In this document: positions 8,473 through 17,190 of the stretch, one piece after another
Position numbering within the stretch: position 1 is the first letter of the stretch
Layout: each line of letters begins with the position of its first letter
Assembly (NCBI GenBank): GCA_016714025.1
Contig: JADJOB010000002.1
Span: 1,830,001 to 1,894,000, forward strand
DNA: 64,000 nt
From: Saprospiraceae bacterium
GTDB lineage: Bacteria; Bacteroidota; Bacteroidia; Chitinophagales; Saprospiraceae
Reading direction: 5' to 3'
Program-made: the position numbers and the translations under genes
The notes under the pieces: model-generated
Told to the model about the DNA's origin: nothing
Database searches by the model: none
What the model saw: the letters and a program-made list of their open reading frames with translations, nothing else

Positions 8473-9141
8473 TCAAAGGAGAATATTATGCTTGGTACAA
8501 TACATAAGAAGCTCCGCAGTATTATGGGAATTAGTTTTTCTTAGCAAAGCTATTCTATATTTATCAATTGTGTCTTTACTTTTATATATTTCTTTACTTA
8601 TTTGCTTCGATGTTTTGCCTAGTGAAATAAGTCGAAGTACTTGCAATTCATTTCCGGTGAATTCAACTACCGGTTCTTCTTCTAATGGGTTAATATGATT
8701 TTTATAAATTACATTTTTAAGAAGTGCATCCTTAACAAAATCAGACGAATATACACCCTCTCTTAATACAGTTGTTATAGCCAAATGTACTTCTTCTGGT
8801 TTAGCAGTCTTGACCAAATATCCATTCACTTTAGCTTCGAAAGATTTGACCACAAAACTTGACTCTCCATACATGGTTAAAATGAGGATTCTGACCTTTG
8901 TATCTTTTTTCCTAATTAATTTTGTTGTCTCAATTCCATTTGGTGGTGGCATGTTTAAATCGAGAATTATGACATCTACCGAATTTGTTTCAAGTTTATC
9001 AAGTAATTCATTGCCATCGCTGGCTTCAAATATTACTTTCAGATCCGGATAATCACCCAATAATCTTACAAATGAAGCACGAAAAATATGATGATCATCT
9101 ACAACTGCTATTTTGATAGGGTCAGTATCATTCATAAACAT
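8473..9141 (-). CDS. LuxR/NarL-family response regulator
   Basis: A 222-residue two-domain regulator. The N-terminal receiver domain has the acidic pair D15-D16, the phosphoacceptor D61 in VIILDLNMPPP, Thr in LILTMYGES and Lys in GYLVKTAKPEE. The C-terminal LuxR-type helix-turn-helix (residues ~155-215) contains FTGNELQVLRLISLGKTSKQ. It would be phosphorylated by the kinase encoded 3 nt upstream (stop and start almost touch) and then bind DNA as a dimer. A palindrome suitable for such a dimer lies 26 nt past its stop codon and again before the operon. The start may be M1 or M3 (MNDTDPIK). Confidence 0.9.
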   Translation of the reverse strand: MFMNDTDPIKIAVVDDHHIFRASFVRLLGDYPDLKVIFEASDGNELLDKLETNSVDVIILDLNMPPPNGIETTKLIRKKDTKVRILILTMYGESSFVVKSFEAKVNGYLVKTAKPEEVHLAITTVLREGVYSSDFVKDALLKNVIYKNHINPLEEEPVVEFTGNELQVLRLISLGKTSKQISKEIYKSKDTIDKYRIALLRKTNSHNTAELLMYCTKHNILL

Positions 9142-9144
9142 TGT

Positions 9145-9978
9145 TTAATGCAAAGGGATTTGAATTAATATTTCTTGAAAATTAGTATTTAGCTTAAAGC
9201 CAAAAGAAATTGATCCATTCAGCAAATTTATCTTTTGTTGGACAATTTTCAAACCTAAAGAATCCGCGCTTTTGAGTCCATCACTGTATGCTTGGGCATC
9301 AAATAACTTTCCATCATTACTTAAATTAATGCGTAAATCTATATCGTCATTTTTAATATTTAATTGAATATTTTTGGCTGATCCGTGCTTAATAGCATTT
9401 ATAGTTAGCTCCTGAATTATTCTATAAATGATTAATTGCTTGAAGGAATTTAAATTCAATTCTCCTACATTGTGCTGGATCGTGAAATTCACATTTTTAG
9501 TTTTATTTATTAAATTAGAAAAATCACTTAAACCAAAAAGAAGTCCAAAATTTTCAATAGCCACCGGATGCAATTTATGAGAAATGGAACGTAATTTATT
9601 TATTGCTAATTCAACATCATGAATAGCATTCACAACATTTGATTCCAATATACCTTTTGGCTTATTGTATAAACTGTTTAGATTTATCAATGCACTTACC
9701 AAAACAGGAGCAATGTCCTCATGCAATTCTTCTCCAATGTTTTTTCGTTCGTTTTCCTGTGATTTAATTATTGCTTCAGAAAGTATTTTTTCCAGATTCT
9801 TTTGTTTATTGATAGCTCGATTTTGAAATATAGCTATGAAAATAATTAACCCGGAAATGAAAATAAACAGCAGGATTGTGCTAATAATAATAAAATCTTC
9901 TGGGCCTATCGAATCCATAATATACCAATAGTTATCAAAATATTCTTTATAATGTTTAAAATATTGTGACCATCCCAA
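9145..9978 (-). CDS. Sensor histidine kinase, HisKA_3 type
   Basis: A 277-residue membrane histidine kinase. One membrane segment spans residues ~29-50. A coiled linker follows, then the HisKA_3 dimerisation helix with ERKNIGEELHEDIAPVL, where H86 is the phosphoacceptor. The HATPase domain (residues ~165-277) has the N box TINAIKHGSA and the G box region LGLKIVQQKI. The periplasmic part is negligible, so the signal is likely sensed through the membrane or a partner. The preceding gene encodes a multi-TM protein that may be that partner. An alternative start at M21 (9918) would cut the overlap with that gene from 73 to 13 nt and is the more plausible start. Confidence 0.88.
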   Translation of the reverse strand: MGWSQYFKHYKEYFDNYWYIMDSIGPEDFIIISTILLFIFISGLIIFIAIFQNRAINKQKNLEKILSEAIIKSQENERKNIGEELHEDIAPVLVSALINLNSLYNKPKGILESNVVNAIHDVELAINKLRSISHKLHPVAIENFGLLFGLSDFSNLINKTKNVNFTIQHNVGELNLNSFKQLIIYRIIQELTINAIKHGSAKNIQLNIKNDDIDLRINLSNDGKLFDAQAYSDGLKSADSLGLKIVQQKINLLNGSISFGFKLNTNFQEILIQIPLH

Positions 9979-10547
9979 ATATAAATGAATAGTTCTTGTT
10001 TAACTGTAAAGAGTTGAGTTCCCAACAATATTAACCAGGAGCAGCCATAATATATCAGGAATGCAGAAACAAACCAAAAAACAGGTACTTCAACAATATT
10101 AGTAACCTTTGGATTTTTGATTTCATTGGCTAAGAATAATAAACAACAAATGAATACAACGAAACCTTCAAAAATTCCTGAATACGGGTTAAAATGAGAG
10201 AAAGATGTAAACTTAAAGAGCAACAAACTTAATACTGAATATATAAAAGCAAAAAAATACAATTTTCTCATTTTGGAAAAGAACATGGAAGTGGAATAAA
10301 AAAACAGAATTATTGCAAATATTTCGGAAAAAATTAGTACATAGTACATTAGAAAATTATGGATTCCACTTAATGCAAGTATTAATGAGACAATTTCAAC
10401 AGTTGCATTTATAAAACAATAAATCACAATCCATTTGTATTGATTGTATCTTTTAAAATTTGAAGCACTATAAAGTGCAATCGCAACTGTTGAAATTATC
10501 GATATTGTGGATATAAAATTCAACCTAATGAAGTTGAAGGAGCGCAA
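9906..10547 (-). CDS. Multi-TM membrane protein, possible sensor partner of the kinase
   Basis: About 205-213 residues with six or seven hydrophobic helices and few soluble loops. No family is recognised. The reading frame has no ATG near its beginning. It opens either at TTG 10547 or, more neatly, at TTG 10523-10521, which overlaps the upstream stop as TTGA and begins directly with a membrane helix. It is embedded between the small protein gene and the kinase with overlaps on both sides, a layout that indicates translational coupling. A role as a membrane input module for the adjoining kinase is inferred from context alone. Confidence 0.72.
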   Translation of the reverse strand: MRSFNFIRLNFISTISIISTVAIALYSASNFKRYNQYKWIVIYCFINATVEIVSLILALSGIHNFLMYYVLIFSEIFAIILFFYSTSMFFSKMRKLYFFAFIYSVLSLLLFKFTSFSHFNPYSGIFEGFVVFICCLLFLANEIKNPKVTNIVEVPVFWFVSAFLIYYGCSWLILLGTQLFTVKQELFIYIWDGHNILNIIKNILITIGILWIR

Positions 10548-10855
10548 TATGGAGGACAGGGAGTAGAGTAATCGAGAATCCGACCACTCGTCATGTCATT
10601 TCCGTCTTCATCCACACCAACAAGCACGAAACGACGCTTAGAATCATAATATCCATTATATATCCGGATACCTACACAACCTGTTTGATCAAGTATTTCT
10701 TGAATTCGCTCAGAACCAAAGGCTGAAGCTTTCGGATTTGCTTCATTAATTGAAAGGCTCATATTGCTTTGTAAAGTAATCCAGTCAGCGACCATAGTCT
10801 CGCCTAAAGCTAAAGTAATAAAACTGCCCGTTGTAGGGCTAAAAGAGTCTGGCAT
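10520..10855 (-). CDS. Small cytosolic protein, first gene of the two-component operon (111 aa)
   Basis: Translation most likely begins at ATG 10855 (MPDSFSPTTGSF); a further ATG 39 nt upstream would add a poorly supported hydrophobic leader. The protein contains a short helical segment (ERIQEILDQTGCVGIRIYNG) and a strand-rich part KRRFVLVGVDEDGND, and ends with a Cys/Pro cluster (CPPYC). No signal peptide is present when the second start is used. I do not recognise a characterised family. It opens the operon of membrane protein, kinase and regulator, so it might be a ligand-binding or modulating component. Confidence 0.65.
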   Translation of the reverse strand: MPDSFSPTTGSFITLALGETMVADWITLQSNMSLSINEANPKASAFGSERIQEILDQTGCVGIRIYNGYYDSKRRFVLVGVDEDGNDMTSGRILDYSTPCPPYCAPSTSLG

Positions 10856-10985
10856 AGGTTTGAAATTGAAAAAGGTTATTAAATAAATTATCAATTACAA
10901 ATATCAGCCTGAATTGAATTTGTTTCATTATTCAAATACATTTGATGATGATTCTGTTTAAAAATACCAATAATCGTATTTTAAT

Positions 10986-11003
10986 AATACTACTTATAGT
11001 AAA
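10986..11003. promoter_or_regulatory. Degenerate palindromic operator candidate, copy 2
   Basis: AATACTACTTATAGTAAA matches the palindrome at 16582 in 15 of 18 positions. It lies in the 387-nt divergent intergenic region (10856-11242), 131 nt upstream of the two-component operon and 240 nt upstream of the T9SS β-helix gene. Its distance to the leftward operon (131 nt) is close to that of copy 1 to its operon (127 nt). Confidence 0.4.
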
Positions 11004-11242
11004 ATTTCCTAAAAATAATCCAGATAAACGAATTTTCTAAATTTATTTTTACTAATTCTAGCCTATGTTAATTACTAATAATCATTATGTAATAATAAAA
11101 TTCCCTGGATAGTTTTGACCCTGTTGCCATCTTCCTCGCTCAGGTTCAATTTGTATAGGATTTAATTATTAATCTGGATTGAATGCTAAACAAGTAGTGG
11201 TTGTATTTTAAATTGATTATTCACCATTTTAAATAATATATT

Positions 11243-14134
11243 ATGCGTAAAAGTAATTCATCGAATTTATGTGAGTCTCAAATGGATTCCAAAAAATTAC
11301 AAACAGGTAGAATACAAATTTATCCGTTGCTTCTAATTATTTTACTAAGTAGTATTTCGCTACATAGTTTGTATGCAAGTTGCACATGTGGAGGAAGCAT
11401 CACTGCAACAATTGGAGATGGAGGATCAACACCAAGACCAATTACCAATTATGTTTCAAGTCCAATTACATCTGGTTGTTACGTTGTCAAAGGATATATT
11501 TACTTAACTTCTGATTTTGTTATTCTGGGAGGAAGGTTTGAGATGGAATCCGGAGCAGAAATAAGGGTTCCAAGTGGTAAAACATTAACAATTAGAAATG
11601 TAACTTCAAATGGTGGTATCTACGGATGCGATAATTTGTGGAGAGGGTTAAATATTACTTCAGGAGGAACTCTTATCATGACTGGCACAACAATACAAGA
11701 TGCACAATACGCAGTAAAAGCAACTGGTGCCGCAAGAATTTTTATAAATGATAATTCAATTCTCCATAATTATGTTGGAGTGTATGTTCCATCTGTTGGC
11801 GGGACAATGCATAATCTCAACTTTAACATTTACGATAATTTATTTGATTGCACCAATGGTCCAGGCTCATTAAGATTATCCGATTATAGTGGTATGTCTC
11901 CTGGTTCAAGTGGAAAAGCCTATGCAGGATTTGAAATAAACGCAGCAAATGCGAAAATTGGAAGCAACTCAAATCCCTTGAATCAAGCTAATATTATAAA
12001 ACACATGCGTGTTGGTATTATTGGGAAAAGTTCCAATCTGCAATGTTATAATACTGAAATTTCAGACTTGATTCCTTACCTAACAAATCGGGGGTACGTA
12101 TCTGCAACTGGAGATGGTGTTGGTATTTATGTTAGGGATAAGTCAAGCTTAATTGCTGTTAATAATACCATAGAGAATACTCCTTATTCAGGGATAAGTT
12201 CATTGCGATCTTGGCTTATGCGCGTTTCCAATAATACAATAAGTGAAATCGAAGCCGGAATTTATGATGAAAGTTGTACAAATTCGGCAATAATTACGGC
12301 AAACGATATTTATTACTTTAGGAATAGAGGTATTGTTATAAATAAACCAGAATTGTTAGCGAGCCCAAGTATTATCTCCAATACGATATTCACCTTCGGT
12401 ACTGAACCCACATCTGGTTTTCAAGCGATAGGCATTTTATTAAATGGCGTAGGGGGCAACCCTTATGTAAGTAATAATGACATTAACCTTCACTCAAATT
12501 GTGTTGGTATTAATATAAATAGTTGTAAAAGAGTGAATACTGCATATAATGCTGTTAGTATAAATGATGATTCAGAATCGGAAATAAGAGGTGTTGGCAT
12601 TGCTTGTGCTGCCAGTCCTCATTCACATTTCTTGAGTAATGTAGTCACTGCTGATGAAGAATTTGAGTTAATTACCGGTTTCGTGACAGAAATGTCGAAT
12701 AATAATAGATATTGCTGTAATGAAACCTATGGAACAGATTATGGATATACTTTTTTTGGTGATTGTAAACGATCAGAAGGGTATGGCCATAATGAAATAA
12801 GAGCTTTATCAGGTGGATTATTTCTATCCGAATCTACTAATCTTGGTGTTCAAAGCCACAAAGGAAATAAATGGTATGGAGATTTTCCAAGTGCTTCAAG
12901 TACAACTGGTGCGGCAATAAATCAAGGTGGAACGACCGAGCTCATTGTTAAATCTCAATTCAAAGTTCATAATTGTACAACACCATATTGGCCCCCATCA
13001 ATTTATCCAAGTCAAAGCTGTAGCTCTTCTTCTACTTTATGGTTTAGATTAGATGATGGGTATCCGGAAGATTGCGGAGCCGATAATATTTGTGATTTAA
13101 TATTTTTACCTGACACCGATGATAATTTTGCTGATATAGATGAAGGTGATGAGTATACCGCTAGAGGTCAGATGGGCGTTGGCAGCTTTGGATTCGCTCT
13201 GGATTATGAATCTAGGAGAAACTTGTATGAGCGAATGTGGATTGACGAAGGTTCACACAGTCAAAATAGCTATGTTGATAGCTTTTATTCTGCAACTCAA
13301 AGTAGCACAATTGCAGAATTTTATGAAGTTGAATTAGAAATAGATACACTTCTTTTTTTTACTGAAGAAGAATCTGATTCAATACAGACTATAACACTTG
13401 GCATGTCAGGACTCCAAGATTCTATTCGAAGACTTGACAGTTTATTTTATTTGGCGGCTAACGCAACTGATAGCACTGCTGTTATATTAGGAAGAGATAC
13501 GATATTCGGGCTTATAGATACACTTACCGCCCATTTGCAAGGGATATTTTCAATTTACAAAGCCAGAATATTAGAAGATAAAGAGGATATTATTTATCTT
13601 AATAGCCTTATTGACCCCGTTAATATTATTGATACAAATGAACAAATTGTGAATGACATTTTTTTAGCACAATTAATGGAGGACGACTATATACTTGATA
13701 GTGCCCAAATGGCTCAATTGTTTAGTGTTGCAGAACAATGCCCTAGAGAAGGAGGAAGCATCGTCCATAAAGCTAGAGCCTTATATCAAATGGTAGATGA
13801 TGTCTTATGGGATGATTCAGGTTGCGTTGAGGATTACATGAGTTTAAGAGCGGCAAAGAAAAGTCTATTTTCAAATAATGGATTTGTTATTTATCCTGTT
13901 CCAGCATACGATAAACTTAGATTGCAGATTAAATCAATTGATAAATATGAATCTATTGATCTTCATATATATAATTTAAACGGAAAATCCGTCTACAAGC
14001 AACATATTTATCGTCCTGCCGCTTCTGTTGTTGAAATTCCGATGGACGAATTACAACCTGGAGTTTTTATTGGTGTTGTGGAACACGATAATGAAATTCT
14101 CTACATTCAAAGAATAGTAGTAATCAAACACTAA
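11243..14134 (+). CDS. T9SS-secreted β-helix protein (963 aa)
   Basis: A secreted protein. The first 46 residues include a basic leader, then the hydrophobic segment IYPLLLIILLSS and a cleavage-type LYAS; the start could also be M14. Residues ~60-580 consist of repeating strand-turn units rich in Asn, Gly and Ile (for example LNFNIYDNLFDC and VNNTIENTPYSGI), the mark of a right-handed parallel β-helix. Residues ~620-860 are acidic and helical. The C-terminal ~80 residues carry a T9SS type A sorting domain beginning FVIYPVPAYDKL. It is probably surface-exposed or released. The substrate, if any, is unknown. It ends at a strong hairpin terminator. Confidence 0.8.
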   Translation: MRKSNSSNLCESQMDSKKLQTGRIQIYPLLLIILLSSISLHSLYASCTCGGSITATIGDGGSTPRPITNYVSSPITSGCYVVKGYIYLTSDFVILGGRFEMESGAEIRVPSGKTLTIRNVTSNGGIYGCDNLWRGLNITSGGTLIMTGTTIQDAQYAVKATGAARIFINDNSILHNYVGVYVPSVGGTMHNLNFNIYDNLFDCTNGPGSLRLSDYSGMSPGSSGKAYAGFEINAANAKIGSNSNPLNQANIIKHMRVGIIGKSSNLQCYNTEISDLIPYLTNRGYVSATGDGVGIYVRDKSSLIAVNNTIENTPYSGISSLRSWLMRVSNNTISEIEAGIYDESCTNSAIITANDIYYFRNRGIVINKPELLASPSIISNTIFTFGTEPTSGFQAIGILLNGVGGNPYVSNNDINLHSNCVGININSCKRVNTAYNAVSINDDSESEIRGVGIACAASPHSHFLSNVVTADEEFELITGFVTEMSNNNRYCCNETYGTDYGYTFFGDCKRSEGYGHNEIRALSGGLFLSESTNLGVQSHKGNKWYGDFPSASSTTGAAINQGGTTELIVKSQFKVHNCTTPYWPPSIYPSQSCSSSSTLWFRLDDGYPEDCGADNICDLIFLPDTDDNFADIDEGDEYTARGQMGVGSFGFALDYESRRNLYERMWIDEGSHSQNSYVDSFYSATQSSTIAEFYEVELEIDTLLFFTEEESDSIQTITLGMSGLQDSIRRLDSLFYLAANATDSTAVILGRDTIFGLIDTLTAHLQGIFSIYKARILEDKEDIIYLNSLIDPVNIIDTNEQIVNDIFLAQLMEDDYILDSAQMAQLFSVAEQCPREGGSIVHKARALYQMVDDVLWDDSGCVEDYMSLRAAKKSLFSNNGFVIYPVPAYDKLRLQIKSIDKYESIDLHIYNLNGKSVYKQHIYRPAASVVEIPMDELQPGVFIGVVEHDNEILYIQRIVVIKH

Positions 14135-14146
14135 CCCCCATTTCAG

Positions 14147-14200
14147 CATAAGCTAAGCCACTGAAATCATTTTGGTGGCTTAGCTTTATGTTCAATTTTT
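14147..14200 (+). terminator. Hairpin terminator after the 963-aa T9SS gene
   Basis: AAGCTAAGCCAC pairs with GTGGCTTAGCTT over 12 bp, and the stem extends with one bulge. It is followed by TTCAATTTTT. It begins 13 nt after the stop codon. The remaining sequence to 14585 shows no gene that I can support. Confidence 0.8.
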
Positions 14201-14585
14201 ATAAGAAATTTTATAAATTTATGGCTTCAAACAAACGAAAAGTGATAAGCGTAGGCAGTTCACTGATTGTCAATTTAGGAAAAATTACATTTTTAATAAA
14301 TTGAATATCAGACATGAGTGTACATTATAACATGCAGAATCGCAATTATTACCAAGACAACCCATTTTATTTTTTTAAAGATTTAAATCTTGGTTGCTTT
14401 TCAATAAATAAACTCGTTTCAATATAGTTTTTATGTTTTTAAACGAAAAGATAATTTTCATTATATTCTTTGGAGTTTATGCCATAATTCTAGCATCCAC
14501 AGAACAATATTTGCCTAATTCCACAAAATAGTTTAAAATGAATGTGAAGTCTAATACTCCTTGCAAAAAAATGGATTTAGTAAGC

Positions 14586-14645
14586 CATGATTTGAATCAC
14601 TTTGATCCTTAAGTGGACTTAGGAATTAAGGTGATTTAAATCACA
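14586..14645. promoter_or_regulatory. Paired CRP/FNR-like palindromes upstream of the 596-aa T9SS gene
   Basis: GGTGATTTAAATCACA at 14630-14645 fits the CRP-type pattern TGTGA-N6-TCACA in 9 of 10 defined positions. A weaker copy, CATGATTTGAATCACT, lies at 14586-14601. Between them CCTTAA (14607) and TTAAGG (14626) form another inverted repeat. The stronger copy ends 26 nt before the start codon at 14672. A CRP/FNR-family regulator is a reasonable guess, and a placement so close to the start would favour repression. Confidence 0.45.
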
Positions 14646-14671
14646 TTTTTTAACTTATTAAATTCGTTAAT

Positions 14672-16462
14672 ATGAAAAAGCATACCCTGTTATTGCTATT
14701 ATTTAGCATTTCTCACCTTTCAAGTTTCTCCCAAAAGCACGATTTCAATTGGCTGCTTGGATATAGCACCCGCGACAATCCTTTTGATACTGCTTGGGGG
14801 ATAACTAAGATTGACTTTGATACACCTGACGGTAACCCGCTTATGTCTTACAATGGAAACAAAAAAATTGATTTTCATATAGCCTGTACAAGCATTAGTG
14901 ATGTTTACGGAAGGTATTTGTTTTCTTGTAATGGGGCTTATATCGAAGATTCTTTAGATCAGCTTTTAAAGAATTCAGATTTATTAGCTGGAAATTATAG
15001 TTATCCAGACGACGGTGAATCTACACCGCAAGGAGTTTTAATTCTGCCTTATCCCGGATTTTATGACAAGTTTATCCTATTTCATAAAGAGGATATATTC
15101 CTAAATGATTATGGTATTGTTAGTAATCTGTTATATTCGGTGGTAGAGTTTAACAAACAGTACCCAACTGGGATAATGACACAGAAAAGGATATCTTTAG
15201 TTAAAGACTCATTAGATTCAGCATGTTTGACCGCTGTAAAACATGCAAATGGAAGAGATTGGTGGGTGCTTGTATCCGAAGATAATCAAATAAGCTATTA
15301 TGTATTCTTGCTTTCAAATACCGGTGTTCAATTCGTAAGCAAGCAGACCTTTCCTGGACGGAAAGTTGGAGGTGGAGTAGGCCAAACTTTCTTTTCCAAC
15401 GACGGAAAGTATTTAGCCACCGCCACTTCTGATGATTACTTACAAACCCGTTTCAACAATATTTACTTCTTCACATTTGATCGTTGTTCAGGAATCCTTG
15501 ATAATCTTAACTATATCAAGTACCCCTATCATGATGAGACCTGGGCAACCGGGTGCTCATTTTCACCGGATAACAAACTTTTTTATGTTGTCACTGCTGA
15601 CAGTTTGTATCAGTACTCTATAGTTGATAATAAATTAACAGGGAAAGAGTCTATTGCAGGTTATGATGGCTATACTGAATTGGTTATTCCTCCAGATGTT
15701 TATTGGTCTACTTGGTTCGGAATGTTGCAACAGGCACCGGATGGTAGAATCTATGGATCTGGCTTTGCTAGTTCTTGCAGGTCCATTGATGTCATAAACA
15801 AACCGAACTTTAAAGGTAAAAACTGCGATTTTAGGCCGCATTCTTTGACTACAATCACAATGAAAACCGCATTGCCCTCTTATCATAATTATAGATTAGG
15901 ACCTATTGATGGAAGTTTCTGTGATACTTTGGGGATTGACAATATCCCTTGGTGCCACTGGAGATATGATCAGGATACTTCGGATTACTTGAATTTTGAA
16001 TTCACCGATTTAAGTGCTTATGAAGTGACACAATGGAGTTGGGACTTTGGAGATCCAAAAAGTGATTCAAATGAGAGTATGAAAAAAAATCCCAACCATA
16101 GATTTTCTGGAAATGGAGTGTATGATGTTACCTTGATTGTAAAGAATTCAAATGGTAGTGATACTTTATTGCGGACTATTAAAATCGGCAATGTAGTATC
16201 AACCAAAGATGAATCTATCATTCTAGATATTCAAATGTGGCCAAATCCTTGCAAAAATTATTTTGTAGTTAATGTACTTGACTACAATCCAGAAAAAATG
16301 ATTCTACATTTATTTAATAATCTTGGCAAAGAGTTACTCACTCAAAGGCTTTATCAAGGAAGCAATATATTCGATGCTGGATTTTTAAGTTCAGGAGAAT
16401 ATCACATCTTAATTCACGAAAATGGCAAAGAATTGAGAACAGAAAAGTTGGTAAAGCTTTAA
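14672..16462 (+). CDS. T9SS-secreted β-propeller and PKD-domain protein (596 aa)
   Basis: Signal peptide at residues 1-20 (MKKHTLLLLLFSISHLSSFS). The main part (~25-420) has repeated blade-like motifs such as GQTFFSNDGKYLATAT and GCSFSPDNKLFYVVT, pointing to a β-propeller. A PKD domain follows, with WSWDFGDP and the closing GVYDVTLIVKNSNG. A T9SS type A sorting domain ends the protein (MWPNPCKNYFVV to the last Leu). The protein at 29811-31268 has the same propeller and opening QKHD motif and is a paralogue that lacks the PKD domain. It is probably on the cell surface; the function is unknown. A terminator follows. Confidence 0.82.
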   Translation: MKKHTLLLLLFSISHLSSFSQKHDFNWLLGYSTRDNPFDTAWGITKIDFDTPDGNPLMSYNGNKKIDFHIACTSISDVYGRYLFSCNGAYIEDSLDQLLKNSDLLAGNYSYPDDGESTPQGVLILPYPGFYDKFILFHKEDIFLNDYGIVSNLLYSVVEFNKQYPTGIMTQKRISLVKDSLDSACLTAVKHANGRDWWVLVSEDNQISYYVFLLSNTGVQFVSKQTFPGRKVGGGVGQTFFSNDGKYLATATSDDYLQTRFNNIYFFTFDRCSGILDNLNYIKYPYHDETWATGCSFSPDNKLFYVVTADSLYQYSIVDNKLTGKESIAGYDGYTELVIPPDVYWSTWFGMLQQAPDGRIYGSGFASSCRSIDVINKPNFKGKNCDFRPHSLTTITMKTALPSYHNYRLGPIDGSFCDTLGIDNIPWCHWRYDQDTSDYLNFEFTDLSAYEVTQWSWDFGDPKSDSNESMKKNPNHRFSGNGVYDVTLIVKNSNGSDTLLRTIKIGNVVSTKDESIILDIQMWPNPCKNYFVVNVLDYNPEKMILHLFNNLGKELLTQRLYQGSNIFDAGFLSSGEYHILIHENGKELRTEKLVKL

Positions 16463-16482
16463 GTTTTTTAATTAAATCATTT

Positions 16483-16520
16483 AACCACTGAGGCTTTATC
16501 TCAGTGGTTTTTTATTTTAC
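16483..16520 (+). terminator. Rho-independent terminator after the 596-aa T9SS gene
   Basis: AACCACTGAG pairs perfectly with CTCAGTGGTT across a 7-nt loop, followed by TTTTTATTTT. The position 21 nt after the stop codon fits termination of the T9SS gene. Confidence 0.88.
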
Positions 16521-16581
16521 AACAAACACATTTAAATCGTAGATTTAGCAAATTTTCGAATTACAATTTTTCTAACTAAAT

Positions 16582-16599
16582 ATTACTATTTATAGTAAT
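16582..16599. promoter_or_regulatory. Palindromic operator candidate, copy 3 (perfect)
   Basis: ATTACTATTTATAGTAAT is the exact reverse complement of the site at 8430-8447. It lies in the 728-nt gap between the T9SS gene terminator and the mobilization operon. The next clear gene start is 592 nt away, so the regulated unit is not obvious. A 33-codon frame that begins at 16729 has no recognisable content. Confidence 0.5.
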
Positions 16600-16883
16600 G
16601 CAGCCAAACAAGGTAATTTAAGTGCTTGTTTCTCAAAGCTTAAGTATCAAATCTAATACTTCAATTTTGATTTCAAATTCTCAAATTACAGTTATGTATC
16701 AAAATGCTGGCAGCGGATTTAATCTTTGATGCATCTTGAATGTAGACCCGCTCAATTTCAAACGAAGCAAATAAGACGAACAACCCAAAAGGAAACAAGC
16801 TTGAGGCCTATGCTCAAAGTGTAAATTGTCTTGGTCAAATTTGTAATTATGGCAGTAGTTCCATTATTTAAAAAATAAAAAAA

Positions 16884-17031
16884 GAAGCCGGCCACTGCTT
16901 TGCCGTGCCGGCCTCTGATATTGTCTCCGATCACCCTAAACAAGTCTCGGATTCAAAGAAGAGGTCAATGATAACCCATTCAGAGGTATTATATACCTCT
17001 TTATGAGAAGTATCAACCACGGCAATTGTGG
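16884..17031. other. Cluster of inverted repeats before the mobilization operon (possible oriT region)
   Basis: Three hairpins occur in 150 nt: GCCGGC (16887) with GCCGGC (16907), AGAGGTAT-TAT-ATACCTCT (16982-17000), and CCAC (17017) with GTGG (17028). The first is strikingly GC-rich for this region. Origins of transfer typically lie next to the relaxosome genes and contain such repeats. No nic site can be identified by sight, so this is a suggestion from position and structure only. Confidence 0.3.
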
Positions 17032-17190
17032 ATAACCGGCGTAAACTCTTGCGTCGATGAAAAAACTAATAAAATATAAGGGCTTTTTTGATTCTATTCC
17101 TTTGTGCCAACACTCATTAGTAGAGTCTCGAATTACATTACCTATGAGGCAACTCATTAATTATAAGTTTAAATTAATAAAAATTTCTGC

